A stretch of DNA of 59,241 bases from Chloroflexia bacterium (GTDB lineage Bacteria > Chloroflexota > Chloroflexia > Thermomicrobiales > JALYUS01), in NCBI GenBank assembly GCA_025924435.1, contig JAICIL010000002.1, forward strand, positions 1 to 59,241, in the 5' to 3' direction. The number at the start of each line of letters is the position of its first letter. Positions within the stretch are counted from its first letter, which is position 1. Both the position numbers and the translations under genes were made by a program. Below, piece by piece: positions 32,268 through 40,722 of this stretch. The notes beneath the pieces were generated by a model. That model searched no databases. It saw only the letters and a list, made by a program, of their open reading frames with translations, and was not told where the DNA came from.

Positions 32268-32844
32268 GTTCCCGTACATCATCGGGGGTATCAACGTCGC
32301 CCGCAATGCCCGACACATGGGCAATCGCAGAGGGAAGGGTCCGCTGTTCCGCCGCCGCGAGATGGCGCGCGAAACTGTCGGGGCCGAACAGGAAGGGGAG
32401 CGCGTCCGGCGGGGCGATCAGGAGCGCGTTGGTGCCGCTGCCGGTGTAGTCCGGCGCGAGGACGACAGCCGGTGGCGGTGGCAGGCGGTCAACCATCGTC
32501 GCGATGTCGGCGGGATCGAGGCGCGGCAAGTCGGCGTGGAGCGCGAGCACCGCGTCCGCGCCGTGCATGCGGGCATCGGCCCGCGCCTCGTCGAGCGCCG
32601 GGTTCAGGCCGACCGTCCGCTGACGGAGCGCCGCCACGCCGAGCGCCTCCGCATAGTCGAGCACGGCCGTGTCCGGGCTGACGACGGTGATTCTGGTCAG
32701 TACGCCCGAATCTTGGGCCGCAGCGACGACGTGCCGGAGCATCGCCAGCATCAGCGCGGCGCGCTCATCGCCGCTGAAGGGCGGCGTGAGGCGGCTCTTG
32801 GCGTCGGCGAGCCCCTTGACCGGGATCAGCGCGTGGATGCGCAC
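32227..32844 (-). CDS. cofC: 2-phospho-L-lactate/PEP guanylyltransferase CofC
   Basis: A 205-residue nucleotidyltransferase that activates 2-phospholactate or phosphoenolpyruvate with GTP for F420 synthesis (FbiD in actinobacteria). HALIPVKGLADAKSRL (4-19) at the N terminus and LALHADLPRLDPADI near 107 are the standard blocks, and GTNALLIAPPDALPFLFGPD follows. About ten C-terminal residues (MQWAVGSGQ and the preceding Asp-Ser) are encoded by the right arm of the repeat at 32153, so the natural end of the protein has been replaced or extended. The cofD stop lies 3 bp upstream of its ATG. Confidence 0.93.
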   Translation of the reverse strand: MRIHALIPVKGLADAKSRLTPPFSGDERAALMLAMLRHVVAAAQDSGVLTRITVVSPDTAVLDYAEALGVAALRQRTVGLNPALDEARADARMHGADAVLALHADLPRLDPADIATMVDRLPPPPAVVLAPDYTGSGTNALLIAPPDALPFLFGPDSFARHLAAAEQRTLPSAIAHVSGIAGDVDTPDDVRERVDSMQWAVGSGQ

Positions 32845-32847
32845 CGC

Positions 32848-33801
32848 TCAGACCGCCGCTCGCCGCGCGGCGAGCGTTCCCGCGAAGGCGAGGATCGCGC
32901 GCGCCAATTCCTGCCGATCCGCGTCGTCCCGCATCACCGTCTGCGCCACCTGCACGGCCATCCCCAGCCCCTCGATGCGCGGGGCGTCCGCCGCGTCCAA
33001 TGTGTCAATTGTCATCGCGTCGAGCAAGCCAACATATCCCGTCGCGACGCCATACGCGGAGACCTCCGTCCCGCGCGCCGCGAGCATGCGATCGGCCGGG
33101 CCTTTGAGTGCCTTGCCACCGACGATCGGCGAGACGGCAATCGTCGTGGCGGGGCTGGCGCGCAGGGCATCCAGCATCCCCGGCACGGCGAGGATCGGCC
33201 CGATGCTGACGAGGGGGTTGGAGGGACAGAAGATGATGGCATCAGCTTGTCCAAGCGCATCCGTGACTTCCGGCGTCATCCGTGCCCGCTCGATCCCCGC
33301 GAACCGGACCTGCGTGACGCGGTCCTCGTGGCGACGGCGCACGAAGTAATCCTGGAAGTCGCGCCATCCCTCCGGCGTCTCGACCTCCGTCGCGACCCGC
33401 TCGTCGCACATCGGCAGCAGGCGGGCGCGGATGCCGAGCGATGCCGCGAGGGAGGCTGTCACGTCCGTCAACCGCCGCCCGACGCGCAGGCCCGCCGTGC
33501 GCTTCAGGTGTGTCGCGAAATCGGCGTCGCCGAGGCGGAACCACGCCTCCTCGCCGTATCGTTCGAGCATGCCGAGCGTCGTGAAGGTGTCGCCCGCGAC
33601 GCCCCAGCCCGTCGCGGGGTTGGCGAGACCGGCGAGGGTGTACATCACGGTGTCGAGGTCCGGGCTGATATGGAGGCCGAACAGTTCGAGATCATCGGCG
33701 GTGTTGCCGATGATCGTCAGGGTGCCCGGCGGCAGGACGCGGTAGAGGCCGTCGGCGAGTTTGGCCCCGCCGACGCCCCCCGCGAGCGCGACGACGTTCA
33801 C
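32848..33801 (-). CDS. cofD: 2-phospho-L-lactate transferase CofD
   Basis: A 317-residue enzyme that transfers the activated lactyl/enolpyruvyl phosphate to Fo, giving F420-0 or dehydro-F420-0. It starts VVALAGGVGGAKLADGL at the N terminus, the family's nucleotide loop, and ERYGEEAWFRLGDADFATHL, FCPSNPLVSIGPILAVPG and PIVGGKALKGPADRML are further hallmarks. GTG at 33801 overlaps the stop of the FGD-like gene in GTGA; the frame runs upstream antisense-like without a ribosome binding site. This ties F420 synthesis to an F420-using enzyme by coupled translation. Confidence 0.95.
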   Translation of the reverse strand: MNVVALAGGVGGAKLADGLYRVLPPGTLTIIGNTADDLELFGLHISPDLDTVMYTLAGLANPATGWGVAGDTFTTLGMLERYGEEAWFRLGDADFATHLKRTAGLRVGRRLTDVTASLAASLGIRARLLPMCDERVATEVETPEGWRDFQDYFVRRRHEDRVTQVRFAGIERARMTPEVTDALGQADAIIFCPSNPLVSIGPILAVPGMLDALRASPATTIAVSPIVGGKALKGPADRMLAARGTEVSAYGVATGYVGLLDAMTIDTLDAADAPRIEGLGMAVQVAQTVMRDDADRQELARAILAFAGTLAARRAAV

Positions 33802-34832
33802 GCCGCGCCGCCCGCCGCTGCCGTCGCCTGCGTCGCCGCCTTCTCCGGCCACTTCAGATCGGGGATGACGTGCTTGCCCATCCCCTCGATCCATTCCGCC
33901 TGATTCTTGCCGACGTTGTGGACGTAAATCTCGTCGAAGCCGAGGTCTATGTACTTCTGGACGTGGGCGCGGTGCTGCTCCCAGTCGGCGGACATCAGGA
34001 CGCGGTTCTTGAAGTTCTCCGGGCGCACGTACTTCGCCATCGCCGCGAAATCCTCGGGGTTGCGGACGTCCGCCTTCGGCCAGGGCATGCCGCCGTTCGG
34101 CCACTCCTTCACCGCCTGGTCAACCGCCGCCTGATCCGTCTCCGCCCACGAGGTGTGGATCTGGATCAGTTTCGGCATCGTCGCCGGGTCCTTGCCCGCC
34201 TCGCGCGCGCCCCGCTCGAACCGCTCGAACAGTCCCTTGATCTTCTCGTCCGCCGCGCCGACCGTGATGAGGCCGTCCACCATCTTGCCGGTGCGCTGGG
34301 CGGTGACGGGGCCGGCGGTGGCGATGTAGATGGGCGGCGGCGTCTCCGGCATCGTGTAGAGTTTGGCGGATTCGAGGGTGAAATAGTCGCCCGTGTGCTT
34401 GACGACCTTGCCGGTGAAGAGTTTCTTGATGATCTCAACCGCCTCCATCATCATCGCGAGGCGCGTCGGCGCTTCCGGCCAGACGCCGCCGATGATGTGC
34501 TCGTTGAGCGCCTCGCCACTGCCGGGGCCGTGGTAGACGCGGCCGGGGAACCTCGCCTCGGTCGTCGCGGCGGCGTGCGCGACGACGGCGGGGTGGAAGC
34601 GAAAGGTCGGGCAGGTGATGCCCGTGCCGAAGCGCATCGTCTTCGTCGCCTGGCCGAGCGCGCCGAAGAAGGTCCAGACGAATGCCGCCTGCCCCTGCTC
34701 CGGCGTCCAGGGATGGAAGTGCTCGGAGGCGAAGACGCCCCCGAAGCCGACCTCCTCCGCCTCCTGGCACCAGCGCACGAGGTCATTCGGATGGAACTGT
34801 TCGAGCGAAGCCGAGTACCCGATGAAGCCCAT
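33798..34832 (-). CDS. F420-dependent glucose-6-phosphate dehydrogenase-like LLM enzyme
   Basis: A 344-residue LLM-class TIM-barrel enzyme of the group that includes mycobacterial FGD1. FIGYSASLEQFHPNDLVRW at the start, FASEHFHPWTPEQGQAAFVW, ITCPTFRFHPAVVAHAAAT and GPGSGEALNEHI parallel FGD1 closely, including the F420-contacting regions. A glucose-6-phosphate substrate is plausible but not certain, since TIGR03557-type relatives act on other substrates. An Ala-rich tail ends the protein. It is the first gene of the operon with cofD, cofC and cofE and would supply reduced F420. Confidence 0.88.
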   Translation of the reverse strand: MGFIGYSASLEQFHPNDLVRWCQEAEEVGFGGVFASEHFHPWTPEQGQAAFVWTFFGALGQATKTMRFGTGITCPTFRFHPAVVAHAAATTEARFPGRVYHGPGSGEALNEHIIGGVWPEAPTRLAMMMEAVEIIKKLFTGKVVKHTGDYFTLESAKLYTMPETPPPIYIATAGPVTAQRTGKMVDGLITVGAADEKIKGLFERFERGAREAGKDPATMPKLIQIHTSWAETDQAAVDQAVKEWPNGGMPWPKADVRNPEDFAAMAKYVRPENFKNRVLMSADWEQHRAHVQKYIDLGFDEIYVHNVGKNQAEWIEGMGKHVIPDLKWPEKAATQATAAAGGAA

Positions 34833-34848
34833 GATTCCTGCCCTTTCT

Positions 34849-34987
34849 ACCTAACCCCCGGCCCCTTCCGTCCCTCGGCATGGAAAGGGGGTGACTCACT
34901 GCGAGTATCCAGGTGTTCCGCTAAATGCCCCGGCATATCGGAGGCTCGCTCCCCTTCCCGATACGGGAAGGGGCCGGGGGTTAGGTC
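34849..34987. repeat. Palindromic element (CCTAACCCCCGGCCCC type)
   Basis: ACCTAACCCCCGGCCCCTTC (34850 on) is answered by GGAAGGGGCCGGGGGTTAGG at the right end (to about 34984). The centre is about 90 bp. It lies between the FGD-like gene and the PPOX gene. Confidence 0.82.
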
Positions 34988-34990
34988 TCC

Positions 34991-35395
34991 CTAGAACCCC
35001 CGCTCCAGCGCGCCCTCGATCGTCATCCGCAGGGTGATGCGATGCTCCTTGCGGAAGTTCGGCGTGGATTTCTCCGCCTGCTCCGCGCCGCCATACCGGA
35101 CGGCGAGGCGCTTGATGTCCGCCTGGGCCACTTCCTGCTCGTCATTCAACGCCACCGTGCCGCGCAGGGTCACGAACCGCTGCCCGTCCTCGACGCAGAT
35201 CGAGATGCGCGCATCGCGGTCGAGGTTGCGGTCCTTCAACCGGCCGCGTGCGGTGTTCATCATCACCTCGTCGCCCTGCAGTTCGTACCACATCACCGTC
35301 TGCTGCGGCGTGCCATCCTTGTTGATCGTCGCCAGCACCGCGAACCGCTTCTCGCCCAGGAACTGCCGTGCCGCGTCTGTCAATTGTGCCGCCAA
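34991..35395 (-). CDS. PPOX-class F420-dependent oxidoreductase
   Basis: A 134-residue split-barrel protein. LGEKRFAVLATINKDGTPQQ then TVMWYELQGDEVMMNTARGR and KDRNLDRDARISICVEDGQR is the pattern of the F420-dependent PPOX class. The start is TTG at 35395, supported by CAGGAGG 7 nt upstream; the in-frame extension to 35470 is coded by a GC-rich repeat and is not believed. Four other F420-type enzymes lie within 16 kb. Known members reduce biliverdin, quinones or related compounds; the substrate is not evident here. Confidence 0.88.
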   Translation of the reverse strand: MAAQLTDAARQFLGEKRFAVLATINKDGTPQQTVMWYELQGDEVMMNTARGRLKDRNLDRDARISICVEDGQRFVTLRGTVALNDEQEVAQADIKRLAVRYGGAEQAEKSTPNFRKEHRITLRMTIEGALERGF

Positions 35396-35407
35396 ATGAA
35401 GCCTCCT

Positions 35408-35448
35408 GCCTAACCCCCCGGCCCCCTTCCCGCGTCGGGAAGGGGGAG
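35408..35448. repeat. Shortened CCTAACCCCCCGGCCCC element
   Basis: CCTAACCCCCCGGCCCCCTT is followed by CCCGCGTCGGGAAGGGGGA, so the stem is formed within one arm. Compare the full-size copies at 34849 and 53084. Confidence 0.7.
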
Positions 35449-35460
35449 CGAGAGGGACGC

Positions 35461-35859
35461 TCACACCCAATGGACGAATTCGACCTTGTTGCCGTCCGGG
35501 TCGCGGTAGAAGGCGTTCATCACCCGCCGTTCGACGCCGGGGATGCTGCGCGTATCGAGCGGCGTCTCGGCGGTGTAGCCCGCCGCGTCGAGCCGCGCGC
35601 AGATCTCCGCGATATTCTCGACGGCGAGGCCGATGTGATCGAAGACGCCGTACGGGTGCGCGCCGGGGTCCTCCGTCCGCTTCGCCAGTTGCAGGCCCGG
35701 CAGCCAGTAGAAGACGGGCGCATCGTCGGCGCCGCTCCGCCGGAGAACCGGCAAGCCGATCAGGTCGCGGTAGAAACCGAGCGCCGTATCGAAATCCTTC
35801 ACCTTGATGCAGACGTGCAGATTCGCGCTGTCCACCCGCGCCCGAAACCCCTCAGCCAC
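35461..35859 (-). CDS. VOC family protein (glyoxalase I-like)
   Basis: A 132-residue single VOC domain. LHVCIKVKDFDTALGFYRDL at the start, then PYGVFDHIGLAVENIAEICA and FYRDPDGNKVEFVHWV at the end resemble lactoylglutathione lyase, with His14-type, Glu and His ligands in the expected strands. The start is GTG at 35859 after GAGGAGGGGAGC; the open frame to 35937 enters the repeat. True glyoxalase I activity is doubtful since no glutathione genes are seen. It may act on another small thiol adduct. Confidence 0.83.
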   Translation of the reverse strand: MAEGFRARVDSANLHVCIKVKDFDTALGFYRDLIGLPVLRRSGADDAPVFYWLPGLQLAKRTEDPGAHPYGVFDHIGLAVENIAEICARLDAAGYTAETPLDTRSIPGVERRVMNAFYRDPDGNKVEFVHWV

Positions 35860-35880
35860 GCTCCCCTCCTCGTGAAAGTC

Positions 35881-35995
35881 TGAACCACAGAGACACAGAG
35901 GACACGGAGAAGATACAAAGAGAAAGCCAAAGATCACGAACTCTATTCCTCTTTTTCTTCCCTCTCCTCTGTGTCCTCCGTGTCTCTGTGGTTAA
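35881..35995. repeat. Palindromic short-word element (ACAGAG type)
   Basis: TGAACCACAGAGACACAGAG on the left and CTCCGTGTCTCTGTGGTTAA on the right. The centre includes CAAAGAGAAAGCC and CTCTTTTTCTTCCC. It has the same ends as the copies at 11527 and 56960. Confidence 0.85.
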
Positions 35996-36006
35996 CCGTC
36001 TCCCTA

Positions 36007-36402
36007 TCATTCTACAGGGTTTGCGGCGGCGGGGTGCAGGGTGAAGAGGATGGGGAGGGCGGTGCGGCCCCAATTGTCGAGCGGCTGGCTTGGGCTGCGG
36101 TACTTTTCCACCAGCAGGCGGCGGATCAGCGCGTCGTCCGGTTCGTCGGGCGCGACGACGCGGGCCGTCGCGGGGAAGCGCAGCGGGCCGAGTTTGATCG
36201 CCACGTCCGGCATTCGCTCGATGTTCCGTACCCAGTCCGATTGCCGGCCACCCCCGGCCATCATCGCGAGCCGCGTCGGGTCGTCGGGGTCGAGGGCGAA
36301 CCAGATCTCGATGGTGTGCGGATTCCCCGTTGTGCGGCCGGTTGTGGTGAGATAGCAGAAGGCATCGCGCTCCCACCGGCGCGGATCGCTCGTTGTCGTC
36401 AT
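36007..36402 (-). CDS. F420-dependent nitroreductase/quinone reductase (Ddn-like)
   Basis: A 131-residue DDN-family (DUF385) split-barrel protein. [20 protein letters not shown] (residues 16-35) is the family hallmark that binds F420, and [17 protein letters not shown] follows. Mycobacterial Ddn reduces quinones and nitroimidazoles with F420H2. It is cytoplasmic or peripheral to the membrane. It lies 4 kb from the F420 operon, transcribed in the same direction. ATG at 36402 has GGAGGACGCCC upstream. Confidence 0.9.
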   Translation of the reverse strand: MTTTSDPRRWERDAFCYLTTTGRTTGNPHTIEIWFALDPDDPTRLAMMAGGGRQSDWVRNIERMPDVAIKLGPLRFPATARVVAPDEPDDALIRRLLVEKYRSPSQPLDNWGRTALPILFTLHPAAANPVE

Positions 36403-36589
36403 GGGCGTCCTCCGTCATGCCACAGCGCGCGGCGCGCGGACCATCACGGCCCCGGCCTCAATGCCATGCTACCGGCTTTGCGGTTTATCCGCCATCCGTC
36501 GCCGGTGTGCGCGCCCGTGCCGGGTGCGGTACAATCCATATCTGGGTGGTGGTGCGGCGCACGCTGCGAAAGGGCGGGAGGCAATGGGG

Positions 36590-37294
36590 ATGAGCGGGGA
36601 ACGCATCCTCGTTGTGGAAGATGAGCGTGCCATCGCCAATCTCCTGCGGCGCGGGCTGGCATTGGAGGGGTACAGCGTGGAGGTGGCCGACGGCGGTCGC
36701 GCCGCGCTCGACGCCGTGCGCGCCCGGCCGCCGGAGCTCGTCGTCCTCGACCTGATGCTGCCGGACATTGACGGGCTGGAAGTGGCGCGCCGCATCCGCG
36801 AGGCGGGCGAGCGCGCCCCGGTGCTGATGCTCACCGCGCGAGACGGCGTCGCGGATCGCGTGCGCGGCCTGGATGCCGGCGCGGACGATTACCTCGCCAA
36901 GCCCTTCGCCTTCGAGGAATTGCTCGCCCGCGTGCGCGCCCTGCTCCGCCGCGCCGCCACGCAGGCCGAGAGCGCGAACCACAGCGAGGCGCTGAAGTTC
37001 GCCGATCTCGCCGTGGACCTCGGCACGCGGGATGTCCGGCGCGGCGGCCACGCGATCGAGTTGACGGCGCGCGAGTTCGATCTGCTCGTCCTCTTCCTGC
37101 GCAACCCGCGCCAGGTGCTCCCGCGCGACCTGATTATGGATCGCGTCTGGGGGGACGATTTCTACGGCGAGTCGAACGTCCTCGAAGTCTACGTCCGCGC
37201 CCTGCGCGCCAAACTGGAGGAGCGGGGCGAGAGCCGCCTGATCCACACGGTGCGCGGCGTCGGCTACACCCTGCGCGAGCGAGAAATCGCCTAG
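36590..37294 (+). CDS. OmpR/PhoB family response regulator
   Basis: A 234-residue response regulator. The receiver domain (5-117) has acidic Glu10/Asp11, phospho-acceptor Asp54 (VVLDLMLPD), Thr82 and Lys104 (LAKPF). The C-terminal winged helix (about 135-232) has the OmpR-type pattern [19 protein letters not shown] and ends in [12 protein letters not shown] at 36590 lies 8 nt after GGGAGG; ATG at 36584 is only 2 nt from it. The partner kinase follows after 21 bp, so the pair is cotranscribed. The signal is unknown. Confidence 0.93.
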   Translation: MSGERILVVEDERAIANLLRRGLALEGYSVEVADGGRAALDAVRARPPELVVLDLMLPDIDGLEVARRIREAGERAPVLMLTARDGVADRVRGLDAGADDYLAKPFAFEELLARVRALLRRAATQAESANHSEALKFADLAVDLGTRDVRRGGHAIELTAREFDLLVLFLRNPRQVLPRDLIMDRVWGDDFYGESNVLEVYVRALRAKLEERGESRLIHTVRGVGYTLREREIA

Positions 37295-37315
37295 CGCGAG
37301 GGGGAACGCAGCCCG

Positions 37316-38800
37316 ATGTCCATTCGCCTCCGCCTCACCCTCTGGTACACCGCGATTCTCTTCGCGACCTTGAGCGCCTTCGCGGTTGTCATCTATATGG
37401 GGCTGGAACGCTCGTGGCGCAGCGATCTGGATAATACGATCAGCGCGCGCGCGCGGGAAGCGGCGGGGCAGATCGCCATCAACAGGGTTAACGCGGCGGC
37501 GATTGCGCCGCCGCCGTCCGCGCTCGATCCCTACACCTTCGACGGTGTCTACATCCAGTATGTCAGCGACGACGGTACCGAAGTGCGCCGCTCGACGAAC
37601 CTGAAGTCTCCCATTGTCCTCACCCCGGCGGATATCCAATCCATCAAGGATCATCAATTCACCTACCCGACGCTGCGGACAGCGGACGGAGAGAAGGTGC
37701 AGGCATTCCTGTATCCGGTCTCGTATCCGCTCAATAGCCCGCCATTCGGGGCGGTCATCGCCGCGAAGCCGACGGTGCTGCTTGCCCATTCGCTGCGGCT
37801 GGCGCAAATTCTCCTCGCCGGCGGGGTGCTGGCCGCGACGCTCGTGCTCGCGGTGATCGTCTACGCGGTGGCGAAGGCGGCGCTCCGGCCGATCGGGCGG
37901 ATGGCGCGGGACGCGGCGGGCATCCAGGAGGCGCAGGACCTCTCCCGCCGCGTCGCGGTGCCGCGCACGGGCGACGAGGTGGCGGACCTCGGCCAGACCT
38001 TCAACGGCATGCTCGGGCGGCTGGAGACGGTCTTCGAGGCGCAACGCCGCTTCATCGCGGATGCCTCGCACGAACTGCGCACGCCGCTCACCGCCATCCG
38101 GGGCAACGCCGATCTCCTGCGGCAGCACGGCGAGCGGATGGAGGACGGCGAGCGCGCCGAGGTGCTGGACGACATGGCGACCGAGGCGGAGCGGATGAGC
38201 CGCCTGATCAGCGACCTCCTCACCCTCGCGCGCGTGCAGACGGGGGAGCAGCCACGGCCCGCGCCCGTCCGCTTCGACGAGGCGGTGGATGGCGCGGTGC
38301 GGGCGGCGCGCGGGCTGGCGCGCGGCCACGACATCATCTATTCCCCGGCGGGCGATCCCTTCCTCGTCATGGGCGATCCCGACCGCCTGAAGCAACTCGC
38401 GCTCATCCTGCTCGACAACGCGATCAAGTACACGCCGCCGGACGGACATATCTGGGTCGTCGTGCGGCAGGATCGCGCGGCGGTCGAACTGCGCGTGATG
38501 GACGACGGCCCCGGCATCCCCGCCGAACGGTTGCCGCACCTCTTCGATCGCTTCTACCGGGGCGGCACGCTCGCCCGCGGCCGCGACGATGGCGGCGCGG
38601 GCCTCGGCCTCGCCATCGCGCGGGAGATCGCCCAGGGCTACGGCGGCGCCATCGCCGTCGAGAGCACCGTCGGGCGCGGCACCGCCTTCACCGTCCAGTT
38701 CCCCCTCCTCACCCCCACGGCGCCCTATCTCCCCGCCGACACCCCCGCCTCCTCCATCCCCACCCCCGTCGCCAGCACGTCTCAGACGGAAAGCGATTGA
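37316..38800 (+). CDS. Sensor histidine kinase, two-component system
   Basis: A 494-residue membrane kinase. Helices near 8-28 and 163-187 flank a 130-residue extracytoplasmic sensor domain with no recognised fold. A HAMP segment (about 188-240) leads to the dimerisation domain with phospho-His252 (DASHELRTPLTA) and an HATPase with LILLDNAIKYTP, DDGPGIPAERL and GAGLGLAIA. The C-terminal 35 residues are Pro/Thr/Ser-rich. It pairs with the regulator at 36590. The stop codon lies in the left end of a palindromic repeat. Confidence 0.95.
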   Translation: MSIRLRLTLWYTAILFATLSAFAVVIYMGLERSWRSDLDNTISARAREAAGQIAINRVNAAAIAPPPSALDPYTFDGVYIQYVSDDGTEVRRSTNLKSPIVLTPADIQSIKDHQFTYPTLRTADGEKVQAFLYPVSYPLNSPPFGAVIAAKPTVLLAHSLRLAQILLAGGVLAATLVLAVIVYAVAKAALRPIGRMARDAAGIQEAQDLSRRVAVPRTGDEVADLGQTFNGMLGRLETVFEAQRRFIADASHELRTPLTAIRGNADLLRQHGERMEDGERAEVLDDMATEAERMSRLISDLLTLARVQTGEQPRPAPVRFDEAVDGAVRAARGLARGHDIIYSPAGDPFLVMGDPDRLKQLALILLDNAIKYTPPDGHIWVVVRQDRAAVELRVMDDGPGIPAERLPHLFDRFYRGGTLARGRDDGGAGLGLAIAREIAQGYGGAIAVESTVGRGTAFTVQFPLLTPTAPYLPADTPASSIPTPVASTSQTESD

Positions 38801-38935
38801 ACCACCAAGACACCAAGGACACCAAGGGGACACAGAGAATGAACAATTCTTTTTCACTCCTTCTTTCTTGGTGTCCTTGGTGTCTTGGTGGTTCAGGTTC
38901 CTCTCTCTGCTCCCTTCGCGCCTTCGCGGTTCAAA
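38798..38935. repeat. Palindromic short-word element (ACCAAG type) with fused fragment
   Basis: TTGAACCACCAAGACACCAA and so on to TTGGTGTCTTGGTGGTTCA (38895), a two-armed copy. Straight after it comes TCCCTTCGCGCCTTCGCGGT plus TCAAA (38911-38933), the right arm of a different-word element. This shows the families meet in one place. Confidence 0.85.
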
Positions 38936-39010
38936 ATTGTTTGACGCACGGAGGGGGGCGCGCTACGCTCTCGCGGCGATTGGATCGGCTTGCGATGGAA
39001 GGGAAGTGAC

Positions 39011-40060
39011 ATGGCGCTCGACGAGGCATTGTTCAAGCGGCTGGTGGAGACGCCCGGCGTGCCGGGGCGGGAGAAGCAGCAGCGGGTGATCGCCCGCGAG
39101 CAACTCGGCGCATTGACCGATGAGGTGCGCACGGACGCCCTCGGCAACGTGATCGGCACGAAGAAGGGGCGCGACGATGTGCGCGTGATGCTCGCCGCGC
39201 ACATGGACGAGATCGGCTTTCTGGTCAAGTACATTGACGACAAGGGCTTCCTCCGGCTGCAAACGCTCGGCGGCCACGACCCCGCGAACATGGTCGCCCA
39301 GCGCGTCCTCGTCACGACCGCGAGCGGCAACGCGCTGCGCGGCGCGTTGCAGCCCGCCCGCAAGCCGCCGCACCTGACGCGCGGCGAGGAGCGGAAACTG
39401 CCGCAGCACGACGAGTTCTTCGTGGACCTCGGCCTGCCCGCCGACGCGGTCAAGGAGGCCGTGCGGGTCGGCGATTATGTGACGATGGATCGCACCTTCG
39501 AGAAGGTGGGCGAGAACTACATCTCCAAGGCGATGGACGACCGCGCCAGCCTCTTCGTGATGTTCGAGGCGCTGCGGGCGATGCGCTCGCACGAGGCGAC
39601 GATCTACGCCGTCGCCACGTCGCAGGAGGAAGTCGGGCTACGCGGCGCGGCGGCGAGCGGTTCGGCGCTCAACCCGACGATCGTCGTCGCGCTCGATGTG
39701 ACGCTGGCGATGGACATTCCCGGCGGCGGCGGGGAGAACACGGTGACGACGCTCGGCGGCGGCGCGGCGATCAAGATCATGGACGGCTCCCTCATCTGCC
39801 ACCCGAAACTGGTCGAGCATTTCCGCGCCATCGCCGAGCGCGAGGGCATCCCGCACCAGATGGAAATCCTGCCCGCCGGCGGCACGGACGCGGGCGGCAT
39901 CCAGCGGCTGAACGGCGGCGTCCCCGCGTTCACCCTCTCCATCCCGACGCGCTACGTCCACACCGTCAACGAGATGGTCAGCGCCACCGATGTACAGGCG
40001 TGCATTGACCTGCTCGCCCGCTACCTCGAAGAGGCGCACAAAGGGGATTACGCGCTGTAA
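39011..40060 (+). CDS. M42 family metallopeptidase (glutamyl aminopeptidase-like)
   Basis: A 349-residue cobalt/zinc aminopeptidase of family M42 (PepA/YsdC-like). His64 and Asp66 (AAHMDEIG), Asp176 or Asp177 (AMDDRAS), Glu206/Glu207 (TSQEEVG) and Asp229 (ALDVT) fit the two-metal site, with a late His in PTRYVHTVNE. ATG at 39011 follows GAAGGGAAGTGAC. It is cytoplasmic, as expected for peptide turnover, and family members often assemble into tetrahedral 12-mers. It stands alone in its transcript between repeats and hypotheticals. Confidence 0.93.
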   Translation: MALDEALFKRLVETPGVPGREKQQRVIAREQLGALTDEVRTDALGNVIGTKKGRDDVRVMLAAHMDEIGFLVKYIDDKGFLRLQTLGGHDPANMVAQRVLVTTASGNALRGALQPARKPPHLTRGEERKLPQHDEFFVDLGLPADAVKEAVRVGDYVTMDRTFEKVGENYISKAMDDRASLFVMFEALRAMRSHEATIYAVATSQEEVGLRGAAASGSALNPTIVVALDVTLAMDIPGGGGENTVTTLGGGAAIKIMDGSLICHPKLVEHFRAIAEREGIPHQMEILPAGGTDAGGIQRLNGGVPAFTLSIPTRYVHTVNEMVSATDVQACIDLLARYLEEAHKGDYAL

Positions 40061-40127
40061 CGCAGGCCAATGTGCAGCCGCGCGAACGGAATCGCCGGGA
40101 TAACGCGGCATAGCATCGGGAGTAGCG

Positions 40128-40706
40128 ATGAAGAGGGCGCAAATATCGGCCATTCGGGACATTCAGAATGCGTACATCGAACAGGTACGTGAACAGAGGA
40201 AACGCGACTGCGATGCATTCCTCGATCGATTGCGTGAGGAGTGGAGACGCGGCTGCGATAATAGCGTCTTGCAATACCGTAGGGAGGTATTTTACGGAAG
40301 CAATCAAGGTGTCCCCAGTCAGGTCCTCTTTCGGCTAGATGGATACACGAACCTCTCGGTGCCTGAGCGTCGGCGAGCATTGATCGATACTGCACGACTC
40401 CTTGGCGAGACAACAGCACTCAGTGACGAGTTCCATAAAGAGCGAATGGCGCGCGATGAGCGGGACCACCAACTGCAAGAACAGAACCGGGGTAAGAACG
40501 CGATGATCGGGGTAGGAATACTCTTACTCTGCTCGCTCTTCTGGGTGACACCCATCGCCTTGGGCGTAATTGCCTATCGGACGGGCAGCCACGGCTTCAA
40601 GGTTGCCGCGATTATCGCCGGAATCATCGCATTAGTGATCACGGGGGTGGCCTCCAGTGGCGGGCCAAAGCCTGTTATCGATGCGCACGATCACGCGAAC
40701 CTTTGA
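40128..40706 (+). CDS. Hypothetical protein with two C-terminal membrane helices
   Basis: A 192-residue protein, not recognised. The N-terminal 120 residues are charged and helical (KRDCDAFLDRLREEWRRGCD; a second charged run near 100) and may form a coiled coil. Two hydrophobic helices follow at about 126-147 and 154-172, with a short tail ending DAHDHANL. ATG at 40128 has GGGAGTAGCG upstream. The sequence is A/T-richer than the surroundings. The next small gene starts 16 bp after its stop, so the two look linked. Confidence 0.65.
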   Translation: MKRAQISAIRDIQNAYIEQVREQRKRDCDAFLDRLREEWRRGCDNSVLQYRREVFYGSNQGVPSQVLFRLDGYTNLSVPERRRALIDTARLLGETTALSDEFHKERMARDERDHQLQEQNRGKNAMIGVGILLLCSLFWVTPIALGVIAYRTGSHGFKVAAIIAGIIALVITGVASSGGPKPVIDAHDHANL

Positions 40707-40722
40707 AGATAAGGAGTGTGCC

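Noticed and set aside
35881..35995. Open frames inside ACAGAG/ACCAAG elements as small proteins
   Set aside because: Translations such as LCVLCVSVV reflect the repeat words only. Frames lack ribosome binding sites and occur in both directions.
36485..38857. Long open frame opposite the two-component genes
   Set aside because: It is an antisense shadow. Both plus-strand genes have complete catalytic motifs and ribosome binding sites.
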